DNA of 64,000 bases from Macrocystis pyrifera (GCA_031763025.1 JASSKH010000022.1:1026628-1090627); one strand, 5' to 3'; counted from the stretch's first letter, positions 1-10,799 are shown. Notes: generated by a model not told the origin, from the letters alone. Translations and numbers: made by a program.

Positions 1-2
1 CC

Positions 3-2741
3 CCTCGGTTCTGCGTAGATTACAGGTCGACCATAAATAAAAATCTGATCAAAAAGTCATGGCCTATGCCCAACTTAGAAAGCCATCTTGACACGGTCGG
101 AGGAGCACGCTATATAACCGTATGCGACGTACAAAATGCGTATCATCAAATACCAGTAGCAGCTAGCGAACAAGATAAAACTGCTTTTGTCACGCAGAAT
201 GGAAAGTGGGTCTTCAAACGCCTACCCTTTGGTATAGCTAACGCGCCGTTTCTGTTCTCGCGAGTGATGTCATTAGCTTTTGCACACTTTGGTCCGAAAA
301 GTGGTCTCTTGGTATATATGGATGACTGTATATGTTGTTCATCAACCTGGGAGGGCCACCTACAACTGCTAGAAAACATGTTCAAAGCATTGCAAGCAGC
401 CGGCCTGACCCTGAAACCATCGAAAGTACAGTTTGGACCCCGAGAGGTTAAATACTTGGGACACATACTGACCGCTGACGGGATTCGGATTGGTGAGGAT
501 CGCGTAAAAGCTATAGTTGACCTACCGACGCCTAAAACCATGAAAGAGTTGCGGTCAGTACTTGGAATGGTCAACTTTGTCCGCAAGTTCATACCTAACT
601 TGGCTAGTGTCATCGCACCCCTGGTAGCCCTCACAAAGAAAGAGGCCGTCAAGGAGGTAGCTAAACGTTGGAACCCAGAACACGACCAGGCGTACGCAAC
701 AGTGAAACAATTACTCACCCAGGCGCCCGTGCTGCAGTTCCCCGATTTTTCTAAAGACTTTGTGATACACGTTGACGCTTCAGAGGCAGGCGCGGGAGCA
801 TTCCTCGCCCAGCAGAAAGGCGATGACCTTGTAATAATCGCATACTTTAGTCAACGCTTCAATGACAGCCAACGCCACTACTCCGCTACACTCAAAGAAT
901 GTTACGCTGTTGTGTTAGCAATACAGCACTGGCGGCCCTATTTATGGGGACGACACTTTGTATGTGTGACGGATCACGCGGCACTACGGTACCTGTACTC
1001 AATGCAAGACACATCGAACATGTTAACACGCTGGGCGATCGCATTACAATCGTATGATTTCACCGTCCAACACAAACCCGGTAAGCTGCATGTCGTGCCG
1101 GACACGCTTTCACGAATGTTTGCGTTTGAGCATCAGCAAGAGATCGCTGAGCCGTCCCTTGCACCCATTTGCCGGAATGTACCACATGACCCGAAACTAC
1201 AAACAGCGCGAACTCCCCGCCCTTATCAGGTTTCCGCCAACAAACTGGCTAACCTAGAACCAGTACACAGCGATAGAGAGCTTTTTAGTGTGAAGTCTGT
1301 ATTCGCGAGCGCAACCAATGTTTTCATGTCCGTCGATCAAGAAAAACTCCGCTCGGCTCAAGCAGCAGAGTACGGTCCGTACATTGACTACATTCAGCAC
1401 GCAGACGCGCCCTTACCCGAGAAAGAAACGAAAGCAACCATGTCATACTATTCAGTACAAGACGGAATGTTATTCAAATCGTATCTTCCGGGACACCTTC
1501 GAAAAAGAAGCACATTCCGCGATCAGTTGGTAGTACCAGAAGCCCTTGTCGGTCTAATTCTGCACGCTTACCACGACCACGTCATGTCAGGAGGACACCT
1601 CGCATCCAGACCGACTTACGATAAAATCCGCCAGAAATATTGGTGGCCTACTATAAGCCGCGACGTGCGAGAGTGGTGCGAAAAATGCCAAGCTTGCCAA
1701 CGACGAAAAACAGCACACGTCAGACCCAAACTCCCAACAGGCCATTTGCCTGTCGAACGACCGTTCCAAAGAATATCGTTTGACTTGGTAGAGTACAAAT
1801 CGGTATCAACTTCAGCCGCAGGGATCCAATGCAAATATGTTCTCTCGATGATGGACCATCTGACACGTTTTGCAGTGCTGTTGCCGGTACGTGATAAGGC
1901 GGCCGACACAGTAGCCCGGGCTATCATCGAACGAATAATTAGCATCTTCGGCCCACCAGAGACCTTGCACTCAGATCAAGGCCCCGAATTTGAAAACAAG
2001 GTAATATACCAGCTGCAACAGATTCTCGGATACAAAAAGACCCGAACGACTCCGTATCGACCTCAGGGCAATTCAGTATCAGAACGCGTACACTCCACCA
2101 TGCACAACATGCTGGCCATGCATAGCACGATAGATCAAAGCAACTGGGCATCACTATTACCGTTCGTCCAATTAGCTCACAACACTAGTTTTAGTGCTAC
2201 GATGCATGAGACACCATTTTTCTTGATGTTCGGGCGACAACCTCGACTTCCAGTCGACATAATTCTCGGAATTCCTCATGTAGGAAGAACAGCAGATACC
2301 GAAGAATTTGCACAAAACACGCGGGACAATTTGCAGATTGCTTTTGAACTCGCACGCCGAAATCTTACCGAGCGTGCAGACAAACAAGCAGAAAATAACA
2401 GCAAACTCAAACCGTACCCCGTGTTCAAACCTGGACACGAAGTACTCGTGTACAAACCATACCAGGACGCGGATGGTCCCAACCCAAAACTGCTGCTACC
2501 ATGGCGGGGACCGTATGTTGTCTGCTCACAACTATCACCAGTGGTATATAGAGTACGACTTACGAACGACACACGAGAAGTGTCAGTCCATCTTGCCCAC
2601 ATAAAGCCCTACCATAGACGGGAAACACCGCCGGCACCTCAATTCGAGAAACTTGCGGAATTATTTTGGGGAAACCAATACCCCTACCCGCATTGGACCA
2701 TCCCGATGAGGCTCAACCTAAAATTGAGTCCTATTTCGTAG
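3..2741 (+). CDS. pol: Ty3/gypsy Pol polyprotein (RT, RNase H, integrase), 5' partial
   Basis: The frame is open from base 3, where it reads RFCVDYR, a conserved RT segment, so the first ATG at 66 is internal and the true start is upstream. Counting from base 3, RT has the motif A aspartate in CDVQNAY (about residue 42) and YMDD (105-108). RNase H has its acidic residues at about D258, E299, D324 and D367. Integrase has an HHCC zinc-binding region (HDHVMSGGH, then CEKCQAC) and a catalytic triad at about D594, D658 and E694. The last pair is separated by exactly 35 residues, the D,D35E spacing. A GPY/F-type module (WRGPYVV to HIKPYH) follows. The product would copy element RNA to DNA and integrate it. 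The frame ends just before the chromodomain, which is in another frame. Confidence 0.95.
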   Translation, partial: PRFCVDYRSTINKNLIKKSWPMPNLESHLDTVGGARYITVCDVQNAYHQIPVAASEQDKTAFVTQNGKWVFKRLPFGIANAPFLFSRVMSLAFAHFGPKSGLLVYMDDCICCSSTWEGHLQLLENMFKALQAAGLTLKPSKVQFGPREVKYLGHILTADGIRIGEDRVKAIVDLPTPKTMKELRSVLGMVNFVRKFIPNLASVIAPLVALTKKEAVKEVAKRWNPEHDQAYATVKQLLTQAPVLQFPDFSKDFVIHVDASEAGAGAFLAQQKGDDLVIIAYFSQRFNDSQRHYSATLKECYAVVLAIQHWRPYLWGRHFVCVTDHAALRYLYSMQDTSNMLTRWAIALQSYDFTVQHKPGKLHVVPDTLSRMFAFEHQQEIAEPSLAPICRNVPHDPKLQTARTPRPYQVSANKLANLEPVHSDRELFSVKSVFASATNVFMSVDQEKLRSAQAAEYGPYIDYIQHADAPLPEKETKATMSYYSVQDGMLFKSYLPGHLRKRSTFRDQLVVPEALVGLILHAYHDHVMSGGHLASRPTYDKIRQKYWWPTISRDVREWCEKCQACQRRKTAHVRPKLPTGHLPVERPFQRISFDLVEYKSVSTSAAGIQCKYVLSMMDHLTRFAVLLPVRDKAADTVARAIIERIISIFGPPETLHSDQGPEFENKVIYQLQQILGYKKTRTTPYRPQGNSVSERVHSTMHNMLAMHSTIDQSNWASLLPFVQLAHNTSFSATMHETPFFLMFGRQPRLPVDIILGIPHVGRTADTEEFAQNTRDNLQIAFELARRNLTERADKQAENNSKLKPYPVFKPGHEVLVYKPYQDADGPNPKLLLPWRGPYVVCSQLSPVVYRVRLTNDTREVSVHLAHIKPYHRRETPPAPQFEKLAELFWGNQYPYPHWTIPMRLNLKLSPIS

Positions 2742-2986
2742 ACAGGGTAGTAGACCATAGACGTGGGCCTGGCAGAAAAAGCCCCCACAACTACAAATAC
2801 CGTCTGAGGCTGCGAGGATACGGCCCGGAGTCGGACCTCGAGTATCGCGCAGACGAAATACCCCAATGTCACGAATTAATCGCCGCATACCGAACCCAGA
2901 AGGGTTTGCAACTCGCGATAACCCCGCCCCCTTCGCCCCTTCTCCCCTCTCTCGGGAAACGGAAGCGTAAAGCAGGCGAGGAATGA
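2666..2986 (+). CDS. Integrase C-terminal chromodomain, shifted frame
   Basis: This frame overlaps the end of pol. It carries ESYFVDRVVDHR, then YKYRLRLRGYGPESDLE and CHELIAAYR. These match the order of a chromodomain (variable strand, Y-L-V-R-W-K-G-Y-G-like strand, acidic turn, C-terminal helix ending in ELI..Y). The tryptophan normally found in the central strand is replaced by leucine (RLRLRGYG), so aromatic-cage binding of methylated histone tails may be impaired or unusual. Pol leaves this frame around 2666-2680 near TTTTGGGGAAACC. Either a one-base indel in that G run or a programmed frameshift could join them; a mutation is the simpler reading. The ATG at 2666 is probably not a real start. 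Confidence 0.7.
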   Translation: MGKPIPLPALDHPDEAQPKIESYFVDRVVDHRRGPGRKSPHNYKYRLRLRGYGPESDLEYRADEIPQCHELIAAYRTQKGLQLAITPPPSPLLPSLGKRKRKAGEE

Positions 2987-3783
2987 GCACAAGTTGAGAC
3001 CGCGCCAAATAAGTACTCAATGCTCCGCGGCGTAAACAAAATCACGAACAAGTTGGCAAACACGGTTAACTCGGCTGTAGGCATATGAGTTAACAACGGT
3101 GCTGAGAGTAGCACCGTCAGACATGGCAGACACACGTGTGTCTAATATGATCTGACGGGCACTCTAACCGGCATTCCGGTGGGAATAGCCGGGGCAAGGA
3201 GACGCAAAGAAACCTGTTGTACCCATCGGTAGAAAGCTGTAAGAGACATGACAATTCATGCCCAAGCCCACACTGAGTTAGGGACAAAACAACAAACCCA
3301 CCGTCTTGTCACACAAAATTGTTCGAACCCACACACACAGGGAATGGGAGCCACGCGACTCCGCCCCGCTTAAAACGAGGTTACCAGTTGATACACTTGA
3401 ATCAACCACGTCGACCTCGCGTGACCGCCCGACTAATCACGAAAATAATAAGGGTTCAGCTGCCCGTGGTTCTCAGAACAGCAACCACGGGAGCGCACCA
3501 ATAGTACGTGTGGCCACACGGAATTAGTGCGTTGAGATAAAGTTTGGAATTACCAAACAACTTCAGCATAAGCTGTCAGCGTGTAAGCTTGAAAATGTAT
3601 GCATCTTCGCCGGACCGGTTTTTACCACCCGTGTTTACTCAATACGTCGGCTATAAGGAGTGGATGAACGCATGTGAAAGCTGCTGTGTTTCGATCAGAT
3701 AAATCAGCACCCTGCTTCCTAACTAGTCATCCTCCCGATGACCGCCACAAGCCCATCCCTAGCTAAGATGGGCTTGCGGCGAA
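2987..3783 (+). other. Noncoding 3' region of the chromovirus
   Basis: About 800 bases separate the chromodomain stop from the polypurine tract. Only short frames of about 60-75 codons occur and none resembles a known domain. The tract contains an inverted repeat around 3750-3778 (GCCCATC and GATGGGC). I infer a 3' untranslated region. Confidence 0.6.
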
Positions 3784-3795
3784 TAAAGGGGGGGG
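3784..3795 (+). other. Polypurine tract of the chromovirus
   Basis: AATAAAGGGGGGGG is a purine run ending three bases before the inferred LTR start TGTGGAAG. Plus-strand DNA priming of LTR retrotransposons uses such tracts directly 5' of the 3' LTR. Confidence 0.65.
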
Positions 3796-3798
3796 CGA

Positions 3799-4189
3799 TG
3801 TGGAAGCCAGGGTCGGAGATATCGTAGATCTCGTAATACGCACGCGCGAAGGACACGTCACCGGTCAAGCAATATCAAATCTCGGGTCACGAGCGGTCTC
3901 ACGTCATTGACGGTGTAGACCCGTCCTCGGGAGATAAGCTATCGGGAAGATACGTAATCCGCCGCAGACTCTGGGGTAACCAAAAAGGTCCCCCACCGAG
4001 TCAGACTAGCTCTAGCATCTCCTTGCTAAATATCAACGAAGAACTTTGCTCGGCTTACGTCGGCCGTAACGACGGCTACAAGGGACCCGCGCTCCGCGAC
4101 CTCATCACGGCGACTTCTCCGCGACTTCTACGCTACGACATCTCCGCGACGACCTCGGTACGAACGACTAGCGAAGGGACTACATTACA
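3799..4189 (+). repeat. 3' LTR of the chromovirus (inferred)
   Basis: The start TGTGGAAGCC is set by the adjacent polypurine tract. The end ...CTACATTACA is set by the point where similarity to the repeat near 35.9 kb begins (CGAACCC.AATAAATA). That gives 391 bp with TG...CA termini. The 5' LTR is outside the window, so neither the boundary nor a target duplication can be verified here. A duplication of CGAAC is predicted if the end is right. Confidence 0.55.
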
Positions 4190-4471
4190 CGAACCCTAAT
4201 AAATACCATGGTATCATCTTTGTGTTTCTGTGCGGACATTATTAAAAAAGTCAGGAAAATGCCAGCGTACCAGTGAATACCGGGTAAAGCAAGTGAATTG
4301 CCAACGTACCGGGTACGAGAATACCGTAACGGGTAGAACAAGTGAAATGCCAACGTACCGCGTGCGAGAAGACCACAACACCAGCTATGTTGTGAACACA
4401 CGAGTCGTTGTATAGTTCTGAGTTTCAACGTGTAGCTTTCATGCGGTACTCTCACCCGAATAAAAACCTGA

Positions 4472-4790
4472 TTGCTATACTGGACAGCTGACCGGTTTCA
4501 CTGCAGTACTTCATGCCGGGAGGCAGCAGTGTTGATACTTTGCTGCGGCAGCAGTATGGGACACTATTTTAGGGCCCAGGATCGAGGGAGATCTTGCCGT
4601 ACGACCTATAGTATCATCAACTGTTACAGTTAATTTCTTTATAGTATGAATACCATATAGAACGGCTTCACAACAGTACTTCATGCCGAGAGGCAGTGGT
4701 GTTGATGCTTTGCTGCGGTAGTAAGGGGCAACTATAGTAAGGCCCAAGGATCGAGGGAGATCTTGCCGTACGACCAATAGTATTACCCAT
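4472..4790 (+). repeat. Tandem duplication inside repeat L (~190 bp period)
   Basis: Two units share CAGTACTTCATGCCG, GGCAG, GTTGATRCTTTGCTGCGG and GGATCGAGGGAGATCTTGCC followed by GTACGACC. The same pair occurs in the second copy of repeat L at about 36705-36985, so the duplication predates the spread of L. Confidence 0.75.
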
Positions 4791-4923
4791 ATATTTATAT
4801 ACATCCTCCAGGTTCTTGTCTTGAGTTTTTAGACCAACGTCTTTTCTGCTCACGTCTTTTACCCAGCTTCACTCTGTTCATCCAGCTTCAAGTATGCCCC
4901 GTGTGAATGTGGCGTATGTGTGT

Positions 4924-4998
4924 GTTTTTCACATTAAACCGTTCTTCTACTCGTCGACATCCAGCAATAGTGTCCGTGCTGATTCTTCACCCTAGATA
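4924..4998 (-). mobile_element. Short CTAGG/GAAGAA retroposon core inserted in repeat L
   Basis: On the minus strand it reads CTAGGGTGAAGAATCAGCAC, then GGACACT, TGGATGTCGACG, AGAACGGTTTAATGTGA and a CA-rich tail. The equivalent place in the other L copy (about 37098-37110) joins GTGTGAAT directly to the following ATA-rich sequence. This copy is therefore an insertion of roughly 90 bp. Confidence 0.65.
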
Positions 4999-5097
4999 TA
5001 TACATACGGGTGTTGTGTAGTGCATCCAGCAGATACTGCTGTGTAGGTACTGTTTCAACGAGTCAACATGATAACTCGTCAAGATAGGAAGAGAGAT

Positions 5098-5405
5098 AGG
5101 CTCAAGGGTCCCTCGGGATCTTGCCATACAATTTTAGTATCATGGATATATTGTATACGTCCTCTATGTACGTTTGTGCAAAAAGCAGATGTACTGCGAG
5201 CCAAAGGGTCCCTCGGGATCTAGCCGTACAGCAGTTTTAGTGTTATGGACATATTGTATACGTCCTCTATGTACGTACGTGTCAAAAGCGTACCGCGAGC
5301 CACCTGCGAGCCAAAGGGTCCTTCGGGATCTTGCCGTACAGTTTTTGTATTATGGGTATATTGTATACGTCCTTTATGTACGTATGTATGTGTAAAAAGC
5401 ATACT
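5098..5405 (+). repeat. Triplicated ~105-bp units inside repeat L
   Basis: Three successive units carry GGGTCCYTCGGGATCT, then GCCRTACAG, TTGTATACGTCCT and TGTACGT, at about 5105, 5207 and 5317. The second copy of L has two or three corresponding units (about 37228-37430). No product is implied. Confidence 0.7.
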
Positions 5406-6464
5406 GCGAGCCACCCCCCCTGTACGCTTGTGGTTTAGTATTCGCCAACCCCGTATATCGATAAAACAACCTTGTTCGGGAAATAAATAAACAAAAACTG
5501 CAGGTACAGCGTACAGCAGCAGTATGGTTCCTGTATTTTCTTCCAAATTACATGCACTTAGACTGATATTAATACCAATAGTGCACGGCAGTGCAGGTCG
5601 TCAGCAATGATCTTTTAATCTTTTTGAGCATCGTGCGTAGTGTTTAGACTACTGATAGCATTGTAGAGACGGAGATACGGCTCTTCTGTGTAATTCCGAG
5701 TTGAGGCGCCTTTGCTCCGGGCGGCGGGAGGCAAGGTTTCGTGGCATGGTAGGCTCATCAGCAACTACGTCCAGCTTCACACTTAGAACCATCTATGGGA
5801 GGCGCTCATCCCGCAATGATATTCAAAAGTACTCCCTACTACTGCTGTTTCGATACCAGCAGCGAGATATTCTTCAACACCAGTACATGTGATATGTGAC
5901 AAAGTAAATACTGACGGTTGATCAGGTTGGGCTGACTAATTGAGTCGTACATATGTTGACAGCCCACAGCAATACTTTCCATGGTAGTCTAAATGAATAC
6001 AGCACATCAATCAATTTACTACTCGGATTCCATGCCTTTCCGAACAAACCGGGCAGCTCGTCACTGGTATGCGCTATGTCATGCTTGCTACCGGTATCTC
6101 ATTGGGTCCATGTCCCTGGTCTTACATAGGTGGTCCCGCATGTTGCGGCATGCGCTGCGCGAGTTTTCTAGCTTTGGTGCGTGACTTGAAGTCTAAGTCA
6201 ATCAGGGCGACACAGCAGCCTACCCCCTCCGATTTTTTTTTTTCTTTTTTCTTGCGCTCGAGGAAAAACGTACATCAAGAATAATACGTATAGCATTTTC
6301 GACTGTGGATACGACATCAGAAAAAGAGAAGGATCACCACGGTTGTGTTTCACCCGCTCCATACCTGTTGGCCCCGTACTACTCAGGTTGGGCTGCATCT
6401 ATATGTCTAGCCCGAGCCCTCTGGACACAGCAAGCCACACCTTCCTCCGTTGTATGCAAGCTCA

Positions 6465-6818
6465 TCATCGTCCAGCTGAAACTATGTCACCCCGTGTGAC
6501 CCGTGCCCCCCGAGGGCTTGCGTAGCCGATCTTCATCTGCTCCAGTTTTTTTTTTGTCATTTCCTCTTGTACTTGGCTTTCAGTCCTCCAGGTGTTGTAC
6601 CTGATACTCGAGCGCAACGCTCGGTTGGTATAAAACACAGAAAATGTACGACCGGAGACATCGAAGAGGGTCAAACGTGCATCGGACTTTCCATTTGGTG
6701 TGCATAATACGACGATTGGTCTACTACTACTGATGTAGTCTACAAGCGTCGCGGCAAGAATACTAGTGTCCAAAGTATACGTGGTTTTCTCGAAAGTTCT
6801 ATGTTTGCCAGCCGACAA
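6465..6818 (-). other. Unrecognised short ORF in repeat L (117 codons)
   Basis: The N-terminal part (MSAGKHRTFEKTTY, then RPIVVLCTPN) is recognisable in the other L copy at 38499-38837. After about residue 44 that copy is out of frame because of a small indel. Loss of frame between copies argues against selection for a protein. No family is recognised. Confidence 0.15.
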
Positions 6819-7441
6819 TGCGCGGTGTTGTCCAGGGGTTCATGGTTCTATAGGGTTACGTACGCCCAAACGGCGTAAGGCTCAACGTTGATAGTTTCCG
6901 GTATCACCTAACCAGGCAAACGGTACACGAGAGTATGCGTGCATTAGTACGTACGGCACCTTTGGCTTGTATCGATACCTGTCGATTGCATTCGGTTTTG
7001 AAGACAATAAGTGGTCAATAGCATGCAGTCATTTATTAACGAACATGCATGTGTGTGCGATCATGAACAACGAGCGAACAGACGAGCACGAGCAACAGGC
7101 AAACGGAGCACGAGCAACGAGTATGCCTGCATGCATTGACCAGATAAATATCTTCAAAGCCTCACGAAACAAACAAGCAGAGCACCATTGGCAGCGTGAA
7201 TACATAACAGCATATTGCACGTATCACCATCATACAAGGCAGGCAACAACGAAAACATGTCGATGTATGCATATACCAAGTAACTGGTATGCAAATAAAG
7301 TATTATGCAAGATCAAACGTGGGATTATACAAAGAACACGATAACATTATTTTACACGTTTGCAAACGCTCCGATCTCTTGCAAACGTTTTGCGAACACT
7401 CCGATCTCCTGCAATGCACTTCGATCAGCCTGGGTTCATCA

Positions 7442-8005
7442 TGTTACAACAGGGTACAGCTCTCAGACCGTAAAAAGGACCTGCGTTCGTTAGATCTCTG
7501 AGGCCGGCTCACCTGTTGTTTGGGAGTTCGAGGAAGTGCCTTCAAGCAGTAATGATCGGGTCATGCAGAACGTGGATCGATGCAACGCGATAGATGCGAG
7601 CAGTCAGCGTGAACACTCAACGAAGCACCACAGACACGATGACGGGCACGACGGGCACGGCAGGGCCCTAGGGGCTGGGGGTCGATAGGACAGGTATCAC
7701 AGATCACTTGGCTTTGACTTTCTTTCTTCACTCTTGGTGGTGTTTTGTAAACACCGGGTGGTCCCGGAATCTCGTTACTGGCTCTGTACCCGAGACCGAA
7801 GGCGTTCCCACACCGGGAATCCTCCCTGCCCCTATAAGATCCGCCCAGAGGATGCTAACCAAAGCTTGCCCTCTGCCTATCGAATAGACCCGACGCGTGA
7901 CCCTGATCAGGACAGTGGTCTCGCGCCGTATTATCCTCCCCATAGCGCTGGTCACGACAGTCACAGCGCTATGAACCTCCCTCCCTGGCGCCACCCGCTG
8001 TAACA
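7442..8005 (+). repeat. LTR-like repeat T, copy A (564 bp)
   Basis: It starts TGTTACAACAGGGTACAGC and ends CCCGCTGTAACA. The termini of the four family members make an inverted repeat (TGTTACAGC / GCTGTAACA) with TG...CA ends, as in LTRs. A TATA-like CCCCTATAAGA lies near 7833, about two thirds of the way along. No flanking target duplication is visible, so this could be the terminal block of repeat L rather than a solo LTR. Confidence 0.6.
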
Positions 8006-8429
8006 GTAAGTGAATCTTTGCCAGCACGCGTCGTATACGGAATGCTGTATCTCGCCATAAGCAGCCCCGCGACGACACGCGTGACAACATTGGTGAGGTA
8101 ATCGATTCAACGAGGGCCAGAATTCTGCCCCCCTTGGTACAAACTAAGTAAATATTTGTAAGCAAGCGTCGAAGCGAAGCTGTGTATCCAGGCGGGTCGT
8201 CGAGAAAACATGACGATTGCACAGACACCGGCAACGCAACTCCGTGCGTATCTACATGGGTGTTAATGCAGTAACATAAAGTGTGGATAATTGCGTTGGT
8301 GTCTGAGTACAGTCGAACAAAATAAACTGAAATAAATACATAAACAAAATTAATAAATAAAACCATATACATATTAAAAAAAACGAAAAAAAAACAAAAC
8401 AAACCCGTGGCGTTGGAGTATCGAGAGCA
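8006..8429. other. Spacer between repeat T copy A and the minisatellite
   Basis: I see no gene here. The stretch ends in an AT-rich segment (8330-8400, with runs of A) directly before the tandem array. Confidence 0.5.
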
Positions 8430-10795
8430 AATGTGAGACCCCCAAAGGTGAGCCGTCACACGTGAGCGAGAATAATACAGCAGTGTCGAGCGAGAGGGAG
8501 GGGGCACCACAGTACGAGACCCCAGAGGACCATACCCTCCCCTCCCCCGTCAAAACGAGAGGATACAGCAGTATCACGAGGGAGGGAGGGTGGCACAAGA
8601 GAATACAGTAGTAGCGACGACGAGGGTGAGGGGGCACAACAGTACCGGACACCGAAGGATCATACACTCCCCCCACCGTCAAAACGAGGACGTACATCAG
8701 TATCAAGCGGGCAGGAGGGGCCCACAACAGTACCAGACCCCGTAAGACCATACACTCCGTAAGACCATACACTCCGCTCCACCATCAAGGCGCGAAATCA
8801 AACCGTATCAAGAGGGAGGGAGAGGGGCACAACAGTACCCGACCCCGGAGGACCATACCCTCCACTCCACCGTCCAACGAGGAAATACCGCCGTATCAAG
8901 GGGGGGGGAGGGTGCACAACAGTACCAGACCCCGTAGGATCCTACTCTCCCCTCAACTGTGAAACCGAGAGATTGCAGCAGTATCAAGCGGGAGGAAGGG
9001 GGCACGACAGTACCAGACCCCGTAGCACCAAACCCTCCACTTGAACGTCAAAACGGGAGAATACCGCAGTCTCAAGAGGGAGGGAGGGAGCACAATACCC
9101 GACCCTGTAGGAACATACCCTTCCCTCCACCTTCAGAACGAGATAATACACCAGGAGGGGAGAGAGGGGGCACAACAGTACCTGACCCCGTAGCATCACA
9201 CCCTCCACTACCACGTCTAAACGAGAGAATGCAGAAGTATCGAGAGGGAGTGAGGGGGTACAACATTACCCTACCCCGTGGGATCATACCCTCCACTCCA
9301 TGGTCAAAGTGGGAGAAAACAGCGGTGCCGAGAGGGAGGAAGGGGGCACAATAGTGGAGGGTATGGTCCTACGGGCCCGTAGGACCATACCCTCCACTTC
9401 AACGTCAAAAGAGAGAAAACAGCAGTATCGAGAGGGAGTAAGGGGGCACAACAGTACCTGACCCCGTAGGATCACACCCTCTACTCCAACGTCTGAACGA
9501 GGGAATACAGCAGTATCAAGGGGGGGGGTGAGGGGGCACAACAGTACCAGACCCCGTAGAATCATACCATCCACTCCACCGTCATAACGAAAGACTGCAG
9601 TAGTATCGAGAATGAGTGACGGGGCACAACAGTGCCAGACCCCGTAGGACCACACCCTCCACTTCAACGTCATAACGAGAGAATGCAGCAGTATCGAGAA
9701 TGAGTGAGGGGGCACAACAGTACCAGACCCCGTAGGATCATACCTTCCACCCCACCGTCAAAAGAAAGAACACAGCTGTATAATTGGGGAGTTAGGGAGC
9801 AGAAGAGTACAAGACCCCGTAGGATCATGGCCTCCCCTCCACCGCCAAAAGAGAGAATACAGCAGTATCATAGGGGAGTGAGGTGACTCAACAGTACCTG
9901 ACCCCGTAGGATCATACCCTCCACTCCATCGTCAAAAGAGAGAATATAGCAGTATCAAGGGGGAGTGAGGGGGCACAACAGTACCAGACCCCGTAGGACC
10001 ACATCCTCCACTCCACCGTCATAACGAGAGAATGCAGCAGTATCGAGAATGAGTGAGGGGGCACAACAGTACCAGACCCCGTAGGATCATACCTTCCACC
10101 CCACCGTCATCACGAGAGAACACAGCTGTATAATTGGGGAGTTAGGGAGCAGAAGAGTACAAGACCCCGTAGGATCATGGCCTCCCCTCCACCGTCAAAA
10201 GAGAGAATACAGCAGTATCATAGGGGAGTGAGGTGACTCAACATAGGGGAGTGAGGTGACTCAACAGTACCTGACCCCGTAGGATCATACCCTCCACTCC
10301 ATCGTCATAAAGAGATAATACACCAGTATCGAGGGGAGAGAGGGGGCGCAACAGTACCCGACCCCGTAGGTTCACACCCTCCCCTCCAACGTCTGAACGA
10401 GAGAATTCAGCAGTATCGAGAGGGAGTCAGGGGGCACGATAGTACCCGCCCCGTAGGATCACACATTCAACTCCACCGTCATAACGAGAGAATACACCAG
10501 TATCGAGGGGGAGAGAAGGGACACAACAGTACCTTACCCCGTGGGATCACACCCTCCACTCCAACGTCTGAACAAGAGAATACAGCAGTATCGAGAATGA
10601 GTGACGGGGCACAACAGTACGGGACCCCGTAGGATCATACCCTCCCCTCCGCCGTCAAAAGAGAGAACACAGCAGGATCAAGAGGGAGTGAGGGGGCACA
10701 ATATTACCAGATCCCGTAGTATCATACCTCCACTCCACCGTCATCACGAGAGAATACACCAGTATTGAGGGGGAGAGAAGGGGCGTCGGGCAGGG
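8430..10795. repeat. 88-bp minisatellite array, about 26 units
   Basis: Successive ACCCCGTAG landmarks at 9551, 9639, 9727, 9814, 9901 and 9988 are 87-88 bp apart. Each unit has a GGGGGCACAACAGTACC block, ACCCCGTAGGATCATACC, TCCACTCCACCGTC and AGAGAATACAGCAGTATC. Units vary at scattered positions. ORFs on both strands through the array are products of the repetition. Its left and right neighbours are opposite-strand copies of LTR-like repeat T. Confidence 0.92.
9354..9397. repeat. Perfect 44-bp palindrome inside the minisatellite
   Basis: The sequence centred on ACGGGCCCGT is its own reverse complement for 22 bases on each side, built from GTGGAGGGTATGGTCCTA and its complement. It arises where part of a unit is present in inverted form. 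Confidence 0.9.
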
Positions 10796-10799
10796 GGGG

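Larger units (their letters stand above)
1..4189 (+). mobile_element. Ty3/gypsy chromovirus LTR retrotransposon, 3' part
   Basis: Only the 3' portion lies in the window. It holds most of pol (from within the RT domain), a chromodomain in a shifted frame, about 0.8 kb of noncoding sequence, a polypurine tract and a 3' LTR. The gag, protease and 5' LTR must lie upstream of base 1. The domain order RT, RNase H, integrase, chromodomain defines a Ty3/gypsy chromovirus. The pol frame is uninterrupted over 2.7 kb with all catalytic residues present, so the insertion looks fairly young. Sequence just after the LTR matches the start of a large repeat whose other copy is near 35.9 kb, which suggests the retrotransposon inserted into or beside that repeat. 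Confidence 0.9.
4190..8005 (+). repeat. Large dispersed repeat L, copy 1
   Basis: About 3.8 kb aligns in order with 35915-40015. Shared landmarks are the GTACCGGGTACGAG segments (about 4300 and 36525), the GGATCGAGGGAGATCTTGCC units, the CCTCGGGATCTTGCC units, the ATGCGCYATGTMATGC segment (6069, 38099), the hexamer-rich stretch near 7050 and 39070, and a terminal 560-bp LTR-like block. Most indels between the copies are small. Copy 1 has an extra CTAGG/GAAGAA core near 4.93 kb, and copy 2 has an extra ~0.5 kb near 35.96-36.47 kb. No long coding frame survives in both copies. The left end of copy 1 is probably displaced beyond the gypsy element. Confidence 0.8.

Noticed and set aside
7442-8005. 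Repeat T as proven solo LTR
   Set aside because: Ends and TATA-like site fit, but none of the four copies shows a flanking target duplication, so it is kept only as LTR-like.
7728-8510. 260-codon minus-strand ORF
   Set aside because: It runs antisense through LTR-like repeat T and into low-complexity sequence. Copies of T at 30 kb and 39 kb do not preserve the full frame, and no domain is seen.
8374-9886. Several minus- and plus-strand ORFs with repeating peptides
   Set aside because: They translate the 88-bp minisatellite. Unit length is not a multiple of three, so repeats fall in successive frames.
8006-10795. CRISPR-like interpretation of the tandem array
   Set aside because: Units are contiguous 88-bp minisatellite repeats with no unique spacers, in eukaryotic transposon-rich DNA.
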